Source of the DNA: Rhodobacteraceae bacterium LNNU 3342
GTDB taxonomy: Bacteria; Pseudomonadota; Alphaproteobacteria; Rhodobacterales; Rhodobacteraceae
Reading direction: 5' to 3'
Length of the DNA stretch: 64,000 nt
NCBI GenBank assembly: GCA_008711135.1
Contig: VUAW01000003.1
Location: forward strand, 124,001 to 188,000
Shown here: piece by piece, positions 17,230-25,589 of the stretch
Layout of the letters: each line of letters begins with the position of its first letter
Numbering within the stretch: the stretch's first letter is position 1
Notes under the pieces: model-generated
What the model was told of the DNA's origin: nothing
The model's database searches: none
What the model saw: only the letters and a program-made list of their open reading frames with translations
Position numbers and translations under genes: made by a program

Positions 17230-17832
17230 TCAGATCAAAAGAACCTGAGTTCCGACGTTGGTCAGGCCGTACAGCTCGGCGATATGTTCGTTGAACAGGC
17301 CGACGCAACCATTCGACGAACGGCGCCCGATCTTGCGCGTGTCGTGGGTGCCGTGGATCCTGTAGTACTGCCACGTCAGGTGGAGCGCATGCGTCCCCAT
17401 CGGGTTGTCCGGGTGCCCCGGAGGCATGAAGTCCGGCCATTCCGGGTTGCGCTGCTTCATCGCCGGGGTTGGTGCCCAGGACGGCCCTTCGACCTTGCGG
17501 ATGATTTCGGTCCGGCCACGGCGGGTCAGGTCCTCGCTTACCGGCACGCTGGTCGGGAACAGGCGGTAGATGCTCTCATCCTCGGACCAGTAGTGCAGCG
17601 CGCGCGTGTCCAGATCGACAAGAACGGCGCCATTGCGCAGGTTGTCAAAATAGGGGCGCCAGTCGAGCGTACGGAAGCTCGAGATATTGCGCTGCACGGT
17701 GTTGGACAGCGACCGCTCCATCTCGGTCGTACCGTCCTGCGCCCATGCGGGCATGGCAGCAGTGGCCAGCGCAGCAGCGCCCGTGGCAACAAATGTACGG
17801 CGGTTGATCTTGTGAGAGCTATCGCCCCTCAT
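17230..17832 (-). CDS. Tat-exported L,D-transpeptidase (YkuD domain)
   Basis: 200-residue periplasmic enzyme expected to cross-link or modify peptidoglycan, or to attach lipoprotein to it. A twin-arginine motif NRRTF (Arg11-Arg12) precedes a hydrophobic stretch ending AMPAWAQ, so export by Tat is likely. The YkuD catalytic block HGTHDTRKIGRRSSNGCVGL contains the conserved His and Cys176. AAGGAG 9-14 nt upstream supports ATG 17832; the upstream ATG at 17862 has no ribosome binding site. It diverges from a CAP-domain lipoprotein across a 198-nt region with a perfect inverted repeat. Substrate preference cannot be read from sequence. Confidence 0.88.
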   Translation of the reverse strand: MRGDSSHKINRRTFVATGAAALATAAMPAWAQDGTTEMERSLSNTVQRNISSFRTLDWRPYFDNLRNGAVLVDLDTRALHYWSEDESIYRLFPTSVPVSEDLTRRGRTEIIRKVEGPSWAPTPAMKQRNPEWPDFMPPGHPDNPMGTHALHLTWQYYRIHGTHDTRKIGRRSSNGCVGLFNEHIAELYGLTNVGTQVLLI

Positions 17833-17957
17833 CTCGCAACGCTCCTTGAATATCACTGTCATGTGAAGGCATCCGCAAGGTTTTCGCGGCCCATCATGCG
17901 GGAAAGTAGAGATTCAGCCGCTTCTCAGCAAATCAAACCCTTGTCAACGGTTCTTCA

Positions 17958-17986
17958 TGGCGGTTCGATTTGAACATGAACCGCCA
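17958..17986. repeat. Perfect 9-bp inverted repeat between divergent cell-wall genes
   Basis: TGGCGGTTC and GAACCGCCA are separated by 11 nt, 44 nt upstream of the CAP-protein ATG. The arms are an exact inverted copy with no T-run, so an operator for a dimeric regulator is more likely than a terminator. No cognate regulator can be named. Confidence 0.55.
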
Positions 17987-18030
17987 AGCCTGTATGGATC
18001 GTCAAAACGCAAATACGGGATGGCAGAAAA

Positions 18031-18549
18031 ATGTTTCGTCTGACTGGTCTTTTGATGGTGGCCGCGATGGTTCTGGCGGCCTGTGGTGGCGGCGGGATCG
18101 CTCCTCCGCCGCTGGGGCCCGACGGGCGGCCGATCGCGCGCGTCTACGAGGTGCGCAACATGAACCCGGCCGAGGTTCAGTTCCGCATGCTGGACGCCGT
18201 AAACTCGTACCGCCAAGCCGGCAACCGTCCGCCGGTGCAACTGAATGCGCAGCTGAACGCGGCCGCGGCAACCCATTCGCGCGACATGTCGGTGCAGAAC
18301 CGCCCCTGGCACTTCGGCTCGGACGGATCGTCCCCGGTGGATCGGGTGCGCCGCGCGGGCTATCCCGGCACGCTCCGGGGCGAGGCGATTTCGGAAACCT
18401 ATGAAAGCGAGCTGGAAACGCTGGCCGCGTGGATGGCGGACCCACTGACGCGGAACGTCATCATGGACCGCAACGCCCGCGACATGGGCTTTGCCTGGTT
18501 CCAGGAGCGGGGCGGCAAGATCTGGTGGACGCTCACGCTGGGCGGCTGA
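18031..18549 (+). CDS. CAP/SCP-domain lipoprotein
   Basis: 172 residues. The signal sequence ends in the lipobox VLAAC, making Cys18 the lipidated N-terminus. A CAP (cysteine-rich secretory/allergen/PR-1) domain occupies about 50-170: MLDAVNSYRQAGNRPPVQLNAQLNAAAATHSRDMSVQNR contains the first His, followed by HFGSDGSSPVDRVRRAGY and GEAISETYES, then WMADPLTRNVIMDRNARDMGFAW. Bacterial CAP proteins are surface or periplasmic, with unknown biochemistry in most cases. It lies between two L,D-transpeptidase-fold genes, which suggests an envelope role. The ribosome binding site is weak (GGGATGG about 11-17 nt upstream). Confidence 0.85.
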   Translation: MFRLTGLLMVAAMVLAACGGGGIAPPPLGPDGRPIARVYEVRNMNPAEVQFRMLDAVNSYRQAGNRPPVQLNAQLNAAAATHSRDMSVQNRPWHFGSDGSSPVDRVRRAGYPGTLRGEAISETYESELETLAAWMADPLTRNVIMDRNARDMGFAWFQERGGKIWWTLTLGG

Positions 18550-18572
18550 GCCCGAAACAACTCGGAAACAAC

Positions 18573-18597
18573 AAGGGGCGCCGCGGCGCCCCTTTTT
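18573..18597. terminator. Intrinsic terminator between convergent genes
   Basis: Perfect 10-bp stem AAGGGGCGCC/GGCGCCCCTT with a GC connector, followed by TTT on the plus strand and by TTGTTGTTT on the minus strand. It ends the CAP lipoprotein gene and probably also the L,D-transpeptidase gene at 18607. Confidence 0.8.
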
Positions 18598-18606
18598 CGT
18601 GGCCCG

Positions 18607-19107
18607 TCAGGGCACAATCGTGATGGGTGTTCCGGTTCGGACCATGGACCAGATCTCCTCGATCTCTTGGTCGGTTACTGCGATGCAGCCGGCTGTCCAG
18701 TCACGCTGGCCAAAATCCTTGCCGGCACGGCCGTGGATGAAGATGTTGCCGCCTGCGGACCGGCCCACCTGCTTGGCATAGGCATAATCCACCGGATTGG
18801 GATAGGAGATCCCGAGCGACAGGTGATAGGCGCTGTTGGGGTTGCGCCGGTCGATGTAATAGGTGCCTTCCGGGGTGCGCCCGTCACCTTCGAACTGCTT
18901 GTGGCCTGCGGGCGAGAAACCAAGGTCGATGTCATACATCTTGACCACCTGGTTGCCGTGCAGCAGCATCATCCTCCGGTTGGTCTTTTCCACATAGACA
19001 TGGGTGATTTCCGGCCCCGTATAAACCGGGGGTGCCGGCGGATTGCTTCCGCAAGCTGCCACCATGGCCGCGCCCAGCACGAACGCGATAACCTTCAATA
19101 GTCTCAT
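18607..19107 (-). CDS. L,D-transpeptidase-family lipoprotein (YkuD domain)
   Basis: 166 residues. The lipobox MVAAC marks Cys19 as the acylated residue. The YkuD domain covers about 35-166, with His125 in FIHGRAGK and the nucleophile Cys141 in DWTAGCIAVTD. TPEGTYYIDRRNPNSAYHLSLGISYPN is the conserved substrate-groove region typical of the ErfK/YkuD family. Such proteins act on peptidoglycan stem peptides, here tethered to a membrane. The start at 19107 is chosen because it gives a complete signal sequence; the ribosome binding site is weak. It shares the catalytic fold but not the export route (Sec/lipoprotein against Tat) with the gene at 17230. Confidence 0.85.
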   Translation of the reverse strand: MRLLKVIAFVLGAAMVAACGSNPPAPPVYTGPEITHVYVEKTNRRMMLLHGNQVVKMYDIDLGFSPAGHKQFEGDGRTPEGTYYIDRRNPNSAYHLSLGISYPNPVDYAYAKQVGRSAGGNIFIHGRAGKDFGQRDWTAGCIAVTDQEIEEIWSMVRTGTPITIVP

Positions 19108-19156
19108 CTGTCTACTGCCTGCCCCTCTGGGATTTTTTTGAAATAATAGCAGGGAA

Positions 19157-19966
19157 TCAGTGGCTTTGCATAGCGTCTTGGCGTGGCTCATGGGATGGCT
19201 GTTCAGTCGCCTTCAGGCGCGTCTCGATGGCGGCCAGCCGCGCCAGAACCTCCTCCCGGTAGGCATCGGTCCGGAGGGTTTCTTCCTCCTGGTGTGCGTC
19301 CTGCATCGAGTTCACGATAAGACCCACCAGAAGGTTCACAACCGCAAAGGTAGTGATCATGATGAAGGGCACGAAGAACAGCCAGGCGTAGGGGTACTGG
19401 TCCATCACCGGACGCACGATGCCCATGGACCAGCTTTCCAGCGTCATGATCTGGAAAAGCGTATAGGCCGACAGGCCGATCGACCCGAACCAGTCGGGGA
19501 AGCTGGCGGCGAACAGCTTGGTCGACATGACGGCGCCGATATAGAAAATCAGCGCCATCAGCAGGAACACCGACCCCATGCCCGGCAGCGCGGTGATGAA
19601 ACCTTCCACCACCCGGCGCAGGCGCGGCGCGGCCGATATGACGCGCAGCACCCGCAGGATCCGCAGAGCCCGCAGGACGCTCAGCGTCTGCGCCCCGGGA
19701 ACAAGGGAAACCCCCACGATCACGAAGTCAAAGACGTTCCAGCCTGACCGGAAGAAACGCCCGCCATGGGCGAACAGCTTGAGCGCGATTTCCGACACGA
19801 ACACTGCAAGACAGAAGATGTCGAACAGGATGATCAGCCAGCCCGCGCGCGCCATCACCTGGCTCGATGTCTCCAACCCTAGGATGATGGCGTTGAAGAT
19901 GATGACCGCGATGATCCCGTTGCGCACATGCGGGCGTTCCAACCAGGCGGCGACCTGCTTTCTCAT
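19157..19966 (-). CDS. Voltage-gated sodium channel, NaChBac/NavAb type
   Basis: 269-residue inner-membrane channel subunit with six predicted transmembrane segments, working as a homotetramer. The S4 voltage sensor (about 97-119) has regularly spaced arginines: RALRILRVLRVISAAPRLRR. The pore loop contains TLESWSM at 175-181, the selectivity-filter sequence of NavAb-type sodium channels. S6 reads MITTFAVVNLLVGLIVNSM. A charged C-terminal tail (HQEEETLRTDAYREEVLARLAAIETRL) should form the tetrameric coiled coil. In marine bacteria such channels are linked to motility and pH homeostasis; the flagellar genes at 60-64 kb make a motility link conceivable. It stands alone between an L,D-transpeptidase gene and an RNA methyltransferase gene. 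Confidence 0.92.
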   Translation of the reverse strand: MRKQVAAWLERPHVRNGIIAVIIFNAIILGLETSSQVMARAGWLIILFDIFCLAVFVSEIALKLFAHGGRFFRSGWNVFDFVIVGVSLVPGAQTLSVLRALRILRVLRVISAAPRLRRVVEGFITALPGMGSVFLLMALIFYIGAVMSTKLFAASFPDWFGSIGLSAYTLFQIMTLESWSMGIVRPVMDQYPYAWLFFVPFIMITTFAVVNLLVGLIVNSMQDAHQEEETLRTDAYREEVLARLAAIETRLKATEQPSHEPRQDAMQSH

Positions 19967-19983
19967 GGGTATCCCTCTAATCC

Positions 19984-21210
19984 CTAGCCGCCTGTGGTAT
20001 CACCTTTCGCAAAGCGGGCCGCAAGTTCCACATGCGCGGACCAGCGAAACTGGTCGACGACCTGCACCCAATCCAGCCGGTAGCCGCCGTCGAGCAGCAT
20101 TCGGGCATCGCGGGCAAAGGTGACGGGGTTGCAGGACACCGCGGCAATAACAGGAACATTGCCGCGGGCAAGCTCGGCCATCTGCGCCTCGCCCCCTGCG
20201 CGTGGCGGGTCGATCACAACTGCGTCAAAAGGGTTCAGCTCGTCCGGGGTCAGGGGCCGCCGGAACAGGTCGCGGGCCTCATGCGTGACGCGGCGCAGCC
20301 CTTCGGCCCGGCGCCAGCCCTGGTCCAGCGCCGCCATCATTGCCGCTTCGCCTTCCACCGCATGAACCTCGGCCCTGGCGGCAAGTGGCAACGCAAAGGT
20401 ACCGCAGCCGGCGAAGAGGTCTGCGATGCGTCGAGCGTCCCCGACGGCCTCGGTCACGGCCGCCAGCAGCGCTGCCTCGCCCTCCTTCGTCGCCTGAAGG
20501 AATGCGCCCGGGGGTGGGGTGACGCGGGCGGCGCCGAACTGCTGGTACGGCGGGGCCCGCAGGGCGATCACCTCGTCGTTCCACGCCAGCCGCGCGATCC
20601 GATGCGTTTCGGCCAGTGCCGCAAGCTCTGCCCGCAGCGGCGCGTCCAAAGGCTTGCCGCCTGCACAGGCCACGTCGGCACCGGCGTCAGACCGGGTGAC
20701 GGTAAAGGTGATCTCTCCCTTGCGGGAACCGCCCAGTTGGACCATCGCCTCCAGCGCCGGAATCAGCGCCATGAGGTCGGGGTGCAGCAACTGGCAGCCC
20801 GGAATTTGAACAACCGTGTCCGAGGCGCGGCCATGCAGGCCCACCAGAACCCCCTTTTTCGTCCGCCGCCCGGCCAGCGCCGCCCGCCGCCGCGTCTGTG
20901 GCGGCGAGGTCTGGATCGGCCTGAACGTCGCCTCGATCCCCTGCGCGGCCAGCGCCGCCTGCACCACGCCCTGCTTCCATTCCGCCACAAAGGGATCCGC
21001 CGCGTGCTGGACAAGGCAACCGCCGCAGCTTCGGAAGTGCACGCAAGGCGGCCGCACCCGGTCGGACGAGGGCGTCAGGATCTTCGGCGCGGGCATCTTG
21101 CCGCCGTCCACCTCGCCCTCGACCACTTCCCCCGGCAGGGTCATCGGTACAAAGATGCCTTCGGCGATGCCATCACCTCGATGGCCAAGCCGTTCGATCG
21201 TCAGCTTCAT
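19984..21210 (-). CDS. Class I SAM-dependent RNA methyltransferase (RlmD/TrmA family, 5-methyluridine)
   Basis: 408 residues. An N-terminal TRAM-like region (1-50) precedes a [4Fe-4S] motif with Cys56, Cys62, Cys65 and Cys138. The C-terminal Rossmann domain has the SAM motif IADLFAGCGTFALPLA and the catalytic block DPPRAG plus SCNPVTFARD, whose Cys attacks uridine C6. These are the features of the RlmC/RlmD/TrmA group. In alphaproteobacteria the usual target is U1939 or a nearby uridine of 23S rRNA, but the substrate cannot be proved from sequence. The start overlaps the stop of the ABC gene upstream by four bases. Confidence 0.88.
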   Translation of the reverse strand: MKLTIERLGHRGDGIAEGIFVPMTLPGEVVEGEVDGGKMPAPKILTPSSDRVRPPCVHFRSCGGCLVQHAADPFVAEWKQGVVQAALAAQGIEATFRPIQTSPPQTRRRAALAGRRTKKGVLVGLHGRASDTVVQIPGCQLLHPDLMALIPALEAMVQLGGSRKGEITFTVTRSDAGADVACAGGKPLDAPLRAELAALAETHRIARLAWNDEVIALRAPPYQQFGAARVTPPPGAFLQATKEGEAALLAAVTEAVGDARRIADLFAGCGTFALPLAARAEVHAVEGEAAMMAALDQGWRRAEGLRRVTHEARDLFRRPLTPDELNPFDAVVIDPPRAGGEAQMAELARGNVPVIAAVSCNPVTFARDARMLLDGGYRLDWVQVVDQFRWSAHVELAARFAKGDTTGG

Positions 21211-23033
21211 TCTGCAGCCTCTCCAAGGAAGCCGCCCGATTGCCGCTCCCAGTAACGCGCATAGGTGCCCCCGCGCGCAAGCAGCGCATCATGGCTGCCC
21301 TGTTCGACGATGCGCCCGTCTTCCATCACGATGATCCGGTCCATCGCGGAAATCGTGGACAGGCGGTGGGCGATGGCCAGCACGGTCTTGCCCTCCATCA
21401 CCCGCAGCAGCGCGTCCTGGATCGAGGCTTCGACCTCGCTGTCGAGCGCCGAGGTCGCCTCGTCCAGCACCAGGATCGGCGCGTCCTTGAGGAAGGCCCG
21501 CGCCAGCGCGATCCGCTGCCGCTGCCCGCCTGAAAGCTTCACCCCGCGTTCACCAAGATGGGCGTCATAGCCGCGGCGGCCGTTATGATCGACCATGAGC
21601 TCGATGAAGTCATGTGCCTCGGCCTTGCGGGCGGCCTCGATCACCTCTTCCATCGTGGCGTCGGGGCGACCGTAAAGGATGTTGTCCCTAGCCGACCGGT
21701 TGAACATCGCGGTTTCCTGCGTAACCATCGCAATCTGCCGCCGCAGCGACGCCTGCGTCACCTTCCGCACGTCATGCCCGTCCAGCAGCACCCGCCCCTG
21801 TTCGGCGTCGTAAAGCCGCAGCAGCAGCGCCACAAGCGTGGATTTCCCCGCGCCAGAGGCGCCGACGATGCCGATCTTTTCCCCGGGTGCGATGGTCAGG
21901 TCGATGTCGCGTACCCCGCCCGCGCCAGAGCCATAAGCAAAGGACACGTGATCGAACCGGATCTCGCCCCGCAGGCGTGGCAGGTCCTGTGCATCGGGCG
22001 CATCGGCCAGCGCGTGGGGCGGGGTCAAGGTGCGGATGCCGTCCTCGACCTCGCCCACGTTGCCGTAGATGGCCATCAGCGTGAAGCTGACCCAGCCTGT
22101 CATCTGGGCGATCCGGATGGAAATCGCCCCCGCCGCCGCGATATCGCCCGGCGTCGCCGCCCCTTCCGTCCAGAGCCAGAGCGAGCCGCCAATCAGCAGC
22201 ACCGGCAGGATGCCTGCAACCGTCATCAACGACAGGCGGAACCAGGCTGACACCACGCCGAATTCGAGGCTGCGTTCCCGGAACACCGCCATTGCCGACA
22301 GGGCGGCCCGATCCTCATGATCGGCATGGGCGAACAGCTTCACCGTCTTGATGTTGGTAATCGTATCGACCACCTGCCCCGACACCATCGCCCGCGCCCC
22401 AGCGCGGCTGGCCGAATACTTGCGCACCCGCGGGATGAAGTACCGGATCAGCGTGAAATAGGCGACAAGCCAGACCGACAGCGCCAGCGCCACACGCGCG
22501 TCGATCGCCAGCAGAAACACCGCCGAACTGATCAGCGAGGCCAGCGCGAAGGCCACCACGTTGATGCATTCCGACGCTACATCGGTCACCGCCCGCGCCG
22601 TCTGCATCTGCTTTTGCGCGATCCGCCCGGCAAAGTCGTTGTCAAAGAAGGTGACCGCCTGCCCCATGGTCCAGCGGTGGATGCGCGACAGCACCAGCGG
22701 CGTCACGTTCGGCGTCACCACGACCGAGTTCGCAGCCGAAGACGCCGCAAAGACCATCGGCCGCAGGATCACGAAGAACAGCATCGCGCCCAGCAAGAGG
22801 GCGGCATTCTGGACAAAGAACCCTTCGGGCCCCGAGGCCAGCGCGATGTCGATCACCCGCCCCAGCAGCAGCGCCGACACGACCTCAAGCACCCCAGCGG
22901 TGGCGGAGACAAGCCCCGCGCCCACCAGCACCGGCCAGGATCCCGACAGGCACCAGTAGAAAAATTTGGCCAGGCTGCGCGGCGGCGCGCCCTCCGCCGG
23001 TTGGAAGGCGTCGATCATCCGGGCGATCTTCAT
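21207..23033 (-). CDS. ABC exporter subunit (fused membrane and ATP-binding domains), second of a pair
   Basis: 608 residues: a six-helix type I exporter membrane domain (about 1-330) and a nucleotide-binding domain. The latter carries Walker A GASGAGKST near residue 390, the signature LSGGQRQR, Walker B ILVLDEATSALD and the H-loop IAHRLSTI. It is closely related to the adjacent gene at 23030 and overlaps it by four bases, so the products probably form a heterodimer. Many such pairs in this family export lipids, peptides or drugs; the substrate is unknown. In both proteins the catalytic Glu after Walker B is present, so both ATP sites look competent. Confidence 0.88.
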   Translation of the reverse strand: MKIARMIDAFQPAEGAPPRSLAKFFYWCLSGSWPVLVGAGLVSATAGVLEVVSALLLGRVIDIALASGPEGFFVQNAALLLGAMLFFVILRPMVFAASSAANSVVVTPNVTPLVLSRIHRWTMGQAVTFFDNDFAGRIAQKQMQTARAVTDVASECINVVAFALASLISSAVFLLAIDARVALALSVWLVAYFTLIRYFIPRVRKYSASRAGARAMVSGQVVDTITNIKTVKLFAHADHEDRAALSAMAVFRERSLEFGVVSAWFRLSLMTVAGILPVLLIGGSLWLWTEGAATPGDIAAAGAISIRIAQMTGWVSFTLMAIYGNVGEVEDGIRTLTPPHALADAPDAQDLPRLRGEIRFDHVSFAYGSGAGGVRDIDLTIAPGEKIGIVGASGAGKSTLVALLLRLYDAEQGRVLLDGHDVRKVTQASLRRQIAMVTQETAMFNRSARDNILYGRPDATMEEVIEAARKAEAHDFIELMVDHNGRRGYDAHLGERGVKLSGGQRQRIALARAFLKDAPILVLDEATSALDSEVEASIQDALLRVMEGKTVLAIAHRLSTISAMDRIIVMEDGRIVEQGSHDALLARGGTYARYWERQSGGFLGEAAE

Positions 23034-24874
23034 TCCGCCGCCTCCTCAGTCCCGATGAACCCGCCCGACTGGCGCGCCCAAAAGCGAGCGTATAGACCAT
23101 CCTGCGCCAGAAGCTCGGCATGGGTGCCCTGTTCCTCGACCCGGCCACCTTCCAGCACCAAGATGCGGTCCATCTGCGCGATGGTGGACAGGCGGTGGGC
23201 GATGGCGATCACGGTCTTGCCCTCCATCACGCGGTAAAGTGTCTCCTGGATGGCGGCCTCGACCTCGCTGTCCAGGGCCGAGGTCGCCTCGTCCAGGATC
23301 AGGATCGGCGCGTCCTTGAGGATCACGCGCGCCAGCGCAACCCGCTGCCGCTGGCCGCCCGACAGCTTGACGCCCCGTTCGCCCACATGGGCGTCATAGC
23401 CGCGGCGGCCCTCCGGATCTTCCAGCGTCAGGATGAAATCATGCGCCTCGGCCCGCTTGGCGGCAGCGATCATTTCCTCCTCCGTGGCGTCGGGGCGGCC
23501 ATAGAGGATGTTGTCCCGTACCGACCGGTGCAAAAGCGAACTGTCCTGCTGCACCATCCCCACCATCTTGCGCAGGCTGTCCTGCGTGACGGTGCGGATA
23601 TCCTGCCCGTCGATCAGGATGCGGCCGCCGTCGGGGTCGTAGAACCGCAGCAGCAGCTTGACCAGCGTGGACTTGCCCGCGCCCGACCGGCCCACCAGCC
23701 CGATCTTTTCGCCGGGGTTGATCACCAGGTCGATGTCCTGCAACCCGCCGCTGCCCCGGCCATAGTGATGGCTGAGGTTCCGGAGCTCGATCCGCCCTTC
23801 GCGGAATTTCAGGGGGCGCGCATCTTCGGCATCGCGCAGGTCGATGGGCTGGGCGATCGTCTCCATCCCCTCGGCCACCACGCCAAGCGAACGGAAGAAC
23901 GTAGACAGGGACCACATGATCCATCCCGTCATCGCGTTAAGCCGCAGCGTCAGCGCCGAGGCTGCCGCGACCACCCCGACCGAGGCATGACCCGACATCC
24001 ACAGCATCACTGCCCAGCCCACGACCGACACGATCAGGAAGCCGTTCAGCGTCACCAGCGAGATGTCCATAACTGTAAAGATCCGCATTTCGCGGGCAAA
24101 GGTCTGGCGCGTGTTCTCGATGGCTTCCCGCGCGTATTCGATTTCGCCGTCGTGATGGGCGAACAGCTTGACCGAATGGATGTTGGTGTAACTGTCCACC
24201 ACCCGCCCCGTCACCTGACTGCGGGCATCCGCTGATGCCTTGGACGCCGGCCCCACCCGCGCCATCGTCCAGCGTACCAGCAGCGCATAAAGCGCCAGCC
24301 AGACCAGCATCGGGATCGCCAGCCGCGGATCGGCATCCGACAGAAGCACCAGTGCGCCGACCAGATAGGCGATGGAAAACGTGATCGCGTCAAAAACTTG
24401 GAAAATGGCATCGCCCGCTGCGGGGGGCGTCTGCATGATTCGGTTGGCGATCCGGCCGGCAAAATCGTTCTCGAACCAGCCGACCGATTGCCGCAGCACA
24501 TGGCGGTGCGCCCGCCAGCGGATCAGCGTGCCGAAGTTCGGCAGAATCGCGTTGTTCAAAAGCGCGACATCAAGACCCTGCAACAGGGGCCGCAGCACCA
24601 GGATGAAGACCGCGGCCAGGATCAGTTCAGTCCCATACGCCTCCCAAACCTCTTGCGGAGAGCCGTTGGACAGCACATCCACCACCCGGCCCATGTACCA
24701 GATCAGCCCGATCTCGATCGTCGCCACCACTACGGACATCAGGGCCGTGGCGGCAAAGACCGCGCGGAACGGCCGCGCAAAGGTCAGCAGGAAGGGCCAC
24801 AGCCGCCGCGGCGGTGTGTCGTTTTCAGGATAAGGACCGTAGGGATCGACCAGCCGTTCGAAGAAGCGCAGCAC
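23030..24874 (-). CDS. ABC exporter subunit (fused membrane and ATP-binding domains), first of a pair
   Basis: 614 residues with the same architecture as its downstream partner. The N-terminus LRFFERLVDPYGPYPENDTPPRRLW is followed by six transmembrane helices and an ATPase domain with Walker A GRSGAGKST near residue 393, LSGGQRQRVALARVIL, ILILDEATSALDSEVE and IAHRLSTI. The start is placed at the GTG at 24874 because AAAGG lies at suitable distance; an in-frame GTG at 24883 would add three residues but has no room for a ribosome binding site. Translationally coupled to the second subunit. No periplasmic adaptor or substrate gene is nearby. Confidence 0.87.
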   Translation of the reverse strand: MLRFFERLVDPYGPYPENDTPPRRLWPFLLTFARPFRAVFAATALMSVVVATIEIGLIWYMGRVVDVLSNGSPQEVWEAYGTELILAAVFILVLRPLLQGLDVALLNNAILPNFGTLIRWRAHRHVLRQSVGWFENDFAGRIANRIMQTPPAAGDAIFQVFDAITFSIAYLVGALVLLSDADPRLAIPMLVWLALYALLVRWTMARVGPASKASADARSQVTGRVVDSYTNIHSVKLFAHHDGEIEYAREAIENTRQTFAREMRIFTVMDISLVTLNGFLIVSVVGWAVMLWMSGHASVGVVAAASALTLRLNAMTGWIMWSLSTFFRSLGVVAEGMETIAQPIDLRDAEDARPLKFREGRIELRNLSHHYGRGSGGLQDIDLVINPGEKIGLVGRSGAGKSTLVKLLLRFYDPDGGRILIDGQDIRTVTQDSLRKMVGMVQQDSSLLHRSVRDNILYGRPDATEEEMIAAAKRAEAHDFILTLEDPEGRRGYDAHVGERGVKLSGGQRQRVALARVILKDAPILILDEATSALDSEVEAAIQETLYRVMEGKTVIAIAHRLSTIAQMDRILVLEGGRVEEQGTHAELLAQDGLYARFWARQSGGFIGTEEAAE

Positions 24875-24940
24875 GTGGAACACCTTTCATGACCCACGCG
24901 CCATATAGACCCCATCCGGCCAAAGGAAAACCGGGGCGGC

Positions 24941-25537
24941 CTATTCCAGGAACAGCCAGACCACGCCCAGCGCAATGGTGGCGGCCATGGTGATGTTGAA
25001 GATCCGCAGCCGGTGCGGCGGCGCAAGCCATCCCCGCAGCGCCTGCCCCGCCGCCGCCCAGCCAAAGGCAGAGGTGAAGCCTGCCCCGATAAACGTCGCC
25101 GCCACCCAAAGCGCCGAGATCAGCGGCGCATCGGGCCGCACGAACTGGGCGCTGATGGCCAGCGCCATCACCCAAGCCTTGGGGTTGATCCACTGGAAGG
25201 CCGCAGCCTCGATGAACGTGAAGGGGCGTGCCCTGCCGTCCGAACTGCCCACACCGCCCGCCGAGGCGATCTTCCACGCCACCCAAAGCAGAAGCGCCGC
25301 CCCACCCCAGCGCAGCGCCTCGCGCAGAAGCAGGCTCTGGCGGAACAGTTCACCCAGGAAGAAGCCCACGACAAGGATCATGAAGGAAAAGCCCAGCGCG
25401 ATCCCCGCCACATGCGGCATGCTGCGCCGCAGGCCAAAGTTCACGGCTGATGTTGCGACCATCGCGTTGTTCGGCCCCGGCGTCCAAGACGAAGCAAGTG
25501 CAATGGTCATGAGCGACAGGAAAACGTCGGGTGGCAT
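24941..25537 (-). CDS. LysE/RhtB-family amino-acid exporter
   Basis: 198-residue inner-membrane protein with about six hydrophobic segments. The family motif near the N-terminus is SSWTPGPNNAMVATSAVNFGLRRSMPHVAGIALGF, and QWINPKAWVMALA is the second typical element. These transporters export lysine, arginine, threonine or homoserine lactones; the substrate cannot be told from sequence. The start at 25537 (MPPDVFLSLM) has GGGGCCC upstream. It sits after cca in the same direction with a 52-nt gap, and 66 nt before the ABC pair. Confidence 0.85.
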   Translation of the reverse strand: MPPDVFLSLMTIALASSWTPGPNNAMVATSAVNFGLRRSMPHVAGIALGFSFMILVVGFFLGELFRQSLLLREALRWGGAALLLWVAWKIASAGGVGSSDGRARPFTFIEAAAFQWINPKAWVMALAISAQFVRPDAPLISALWVAATFIGAGFTSAFGWAAAGQALRGWLAPPHRLRIFNITMAATIALGVVWLFLE

Positions 25538-25589
25538 TTTGGGCCCCTGGCAGATGCGGGAATGTCGTGCACCTGCGGCGGGGCCTGCG

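Noticed and set aside
21207-24874. Recent tandem duplication of the ABC exporter genes
   Set aside because: The two proteins share fold and motifs but differ throughout the membrane domains and at the nucleotide level, so they are an old heterodimeric pair.
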